Source: Clostridia bacterium
GTDB lineage: Bacteria > Bacillota > Clostridia > Christensenellales > QAND01
Length of the DNA: 35,413 bases
Assembly: GCA_017439715.1 (NCBI GenBank)
Contig: JAFSIR010000032.1
Coordinates: 1-35,413 of the forward strand
Direction: 5' to 3'
Below the pieces are notes generated by a model, which saw only the letters and a list, made by a program, of their open reading frames with translations, was not told the DNA's origin and ran no database searches. Position numbers and translations under genes: made by a program. Shown one piece after another: positions 34,975 through 35,413 of the stretch (position 1 is the first letter of the stretch; every line of letters begins with the position of its first letter).

Positions 34975-35413
34975 ATGAAAAAAAGGATTTTGGTTTTCAT
35001 TTTGGCGATAACGCTGCTGCTCAGCGGTTGTTCAGCCTCATCCAACCAAGTCTCACCGATTTCGGGCAATACGCTGACCGACTGTGCCGGCAGAGAAGTG
35101 CCGATTCCGGAAAATACAGATAGGATCGCCTGTCTGTATGCCTACACCGGCCATGTTTGCGTGATCCTTGGATGTGAAGATAACATTGTTGCAGTGGTAA
35201 ACGGGCTTAAGCGCGACCAGCTGATGCAGCGGAAGATACCGCAAATCGCAGACATGGCCTGCCCATACAACAGTGGATCCATCAACATTGAGGAGCTTGC
35301 CGCCGTGAATCCGAACGTGGTTTTTCTGCGGGTAGAAAACCTTGCCGATTCCGGGGAAAAAGAAAAGCTTGACAGCGTTGGGATCCCGTATGTGGTTGTG
35401 GATTATGTGACGA
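34975..35413 (+). CDS. Substrate-binding lipoprotein of the FecCD importer (3' end beyond window)
   Basis: Only the first 146 residues are present; the gene runs off the window. The lipobox LLSGC (C19) is clear after MKKRILVFILAITL. The start of the periplasmic-binding fold follows: NTLTDCAGREVPIPENTDRIACL (about 32-54), typical of BtuF/FecB-type proteins (TroA-like fold). GTGGAG lies upstream of the ATG. It completes the operon as permease, ATPase and lipoprotein receptor. Iron-siderophore, heme and corrinoid binders cannot be told apart from this fragment. Confidence 0.9.
   Translation, partial: MKKRILVFILAITLLLSGCSASSNQVSPISGNTLTDCAGREVPIPENTDRIACLYAYTGHVCVILGCEDNIVAVVNGLKRDQLMQRKIPQIADMACPYNSGSINIEELAAVNPNVVFLRVENLADSGEKEKLDSVGIPYVVVDYVT

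Overview
The window looks like ordinary chromosome from a low-to-mid GC Gram-positive anaerobe, most likely a member of the Clostridia (Bacillota). The support is the gene content: a class III (anaerobic) ribonucleotide reductase with its activase, a flavodiiron protein, type III pantothenate kinase, a small RelQ-type alarmone synthetase, the Obg/YhbY/NadD/YqeK/RsfS cluster, a Gram-positive-type LexA box, and strong GGAGG ribosome binding sites throughout. Coding sequence appears to be mid-50s percent GC by eye. I saw no rRNA, tRNA, CRISPR array, phage gene, insertion sequence or integrase.

Layout. 1-1520: gdhA alone, with its own promoter and terminator. 1520-5830: ribosome assembly and NAD genes (obg, yhbY, then nadD-yqeK-rsfS), with an oppositely oriented membrane protein gene sitting between yhbY and nadD. 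5840-8875: the anaerobic ribonucleotide reductase operon, in which the glycyl-radical tail is a separate 53-residue gene between nrdD and nrdG. 8880-12780: leftward glyS plus a small membrane protein, a tiny Cys/Gly-rich protein gene, glycerate kinase and tspO. 12770-16370: a VOC protein gene (leftward), then a probable operon of an ECF-type S component (likely a pantothenate transporter), coaX, homoserine dehydrogenase and a cupin. 16370-20470: two divergent or autoregulated units, namely GNAT + DUF1836 regulator against hemolysin III, and an XRE-cupin regulator + acyl-CoA synthetase; each has a clean palindrome at a promoter. 20530-25500: the SOS-type uvrB-uvrA operon with a LexA-like box. 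25460-27430: a three-LysM protein and a lipoprotein that carries a degenerate asparaginase fold on a Pro-rich repeat stalk. 27480-30320: an operon of a metallo-beta-lactamase/beta-CASP nuclease, a PH-domain protein and a RelQ-type alarmone synthetase. 30330-32190: a multidomain flavodiiron protein. 32570-35413: a metallophore/corrinoid-type ABC importer operon headed by a membrane-anchored Ig-like protein and cut off by the window end inside the binding-protein gene.

The themes are anaerobic life with protection against oxygen or NO (split NrdD, flavodiiron protein), core ribosome and cofactor metabolism, and DNA repair. The most unusual items are the split glycyl-radical domain of NrdD, the apparently catalytically dead asparaginase-like lipoprotein, the Mrr-like degenerate nuclease domain held between membrane segments, the 15-bp palindrome lying exactly in the spacer of the hemolysin III promoter, and the Ig-like protein that heads the importer operon. 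I did not see a convincing, wholly new multi-gene system; the findings below are candidates for closer work.
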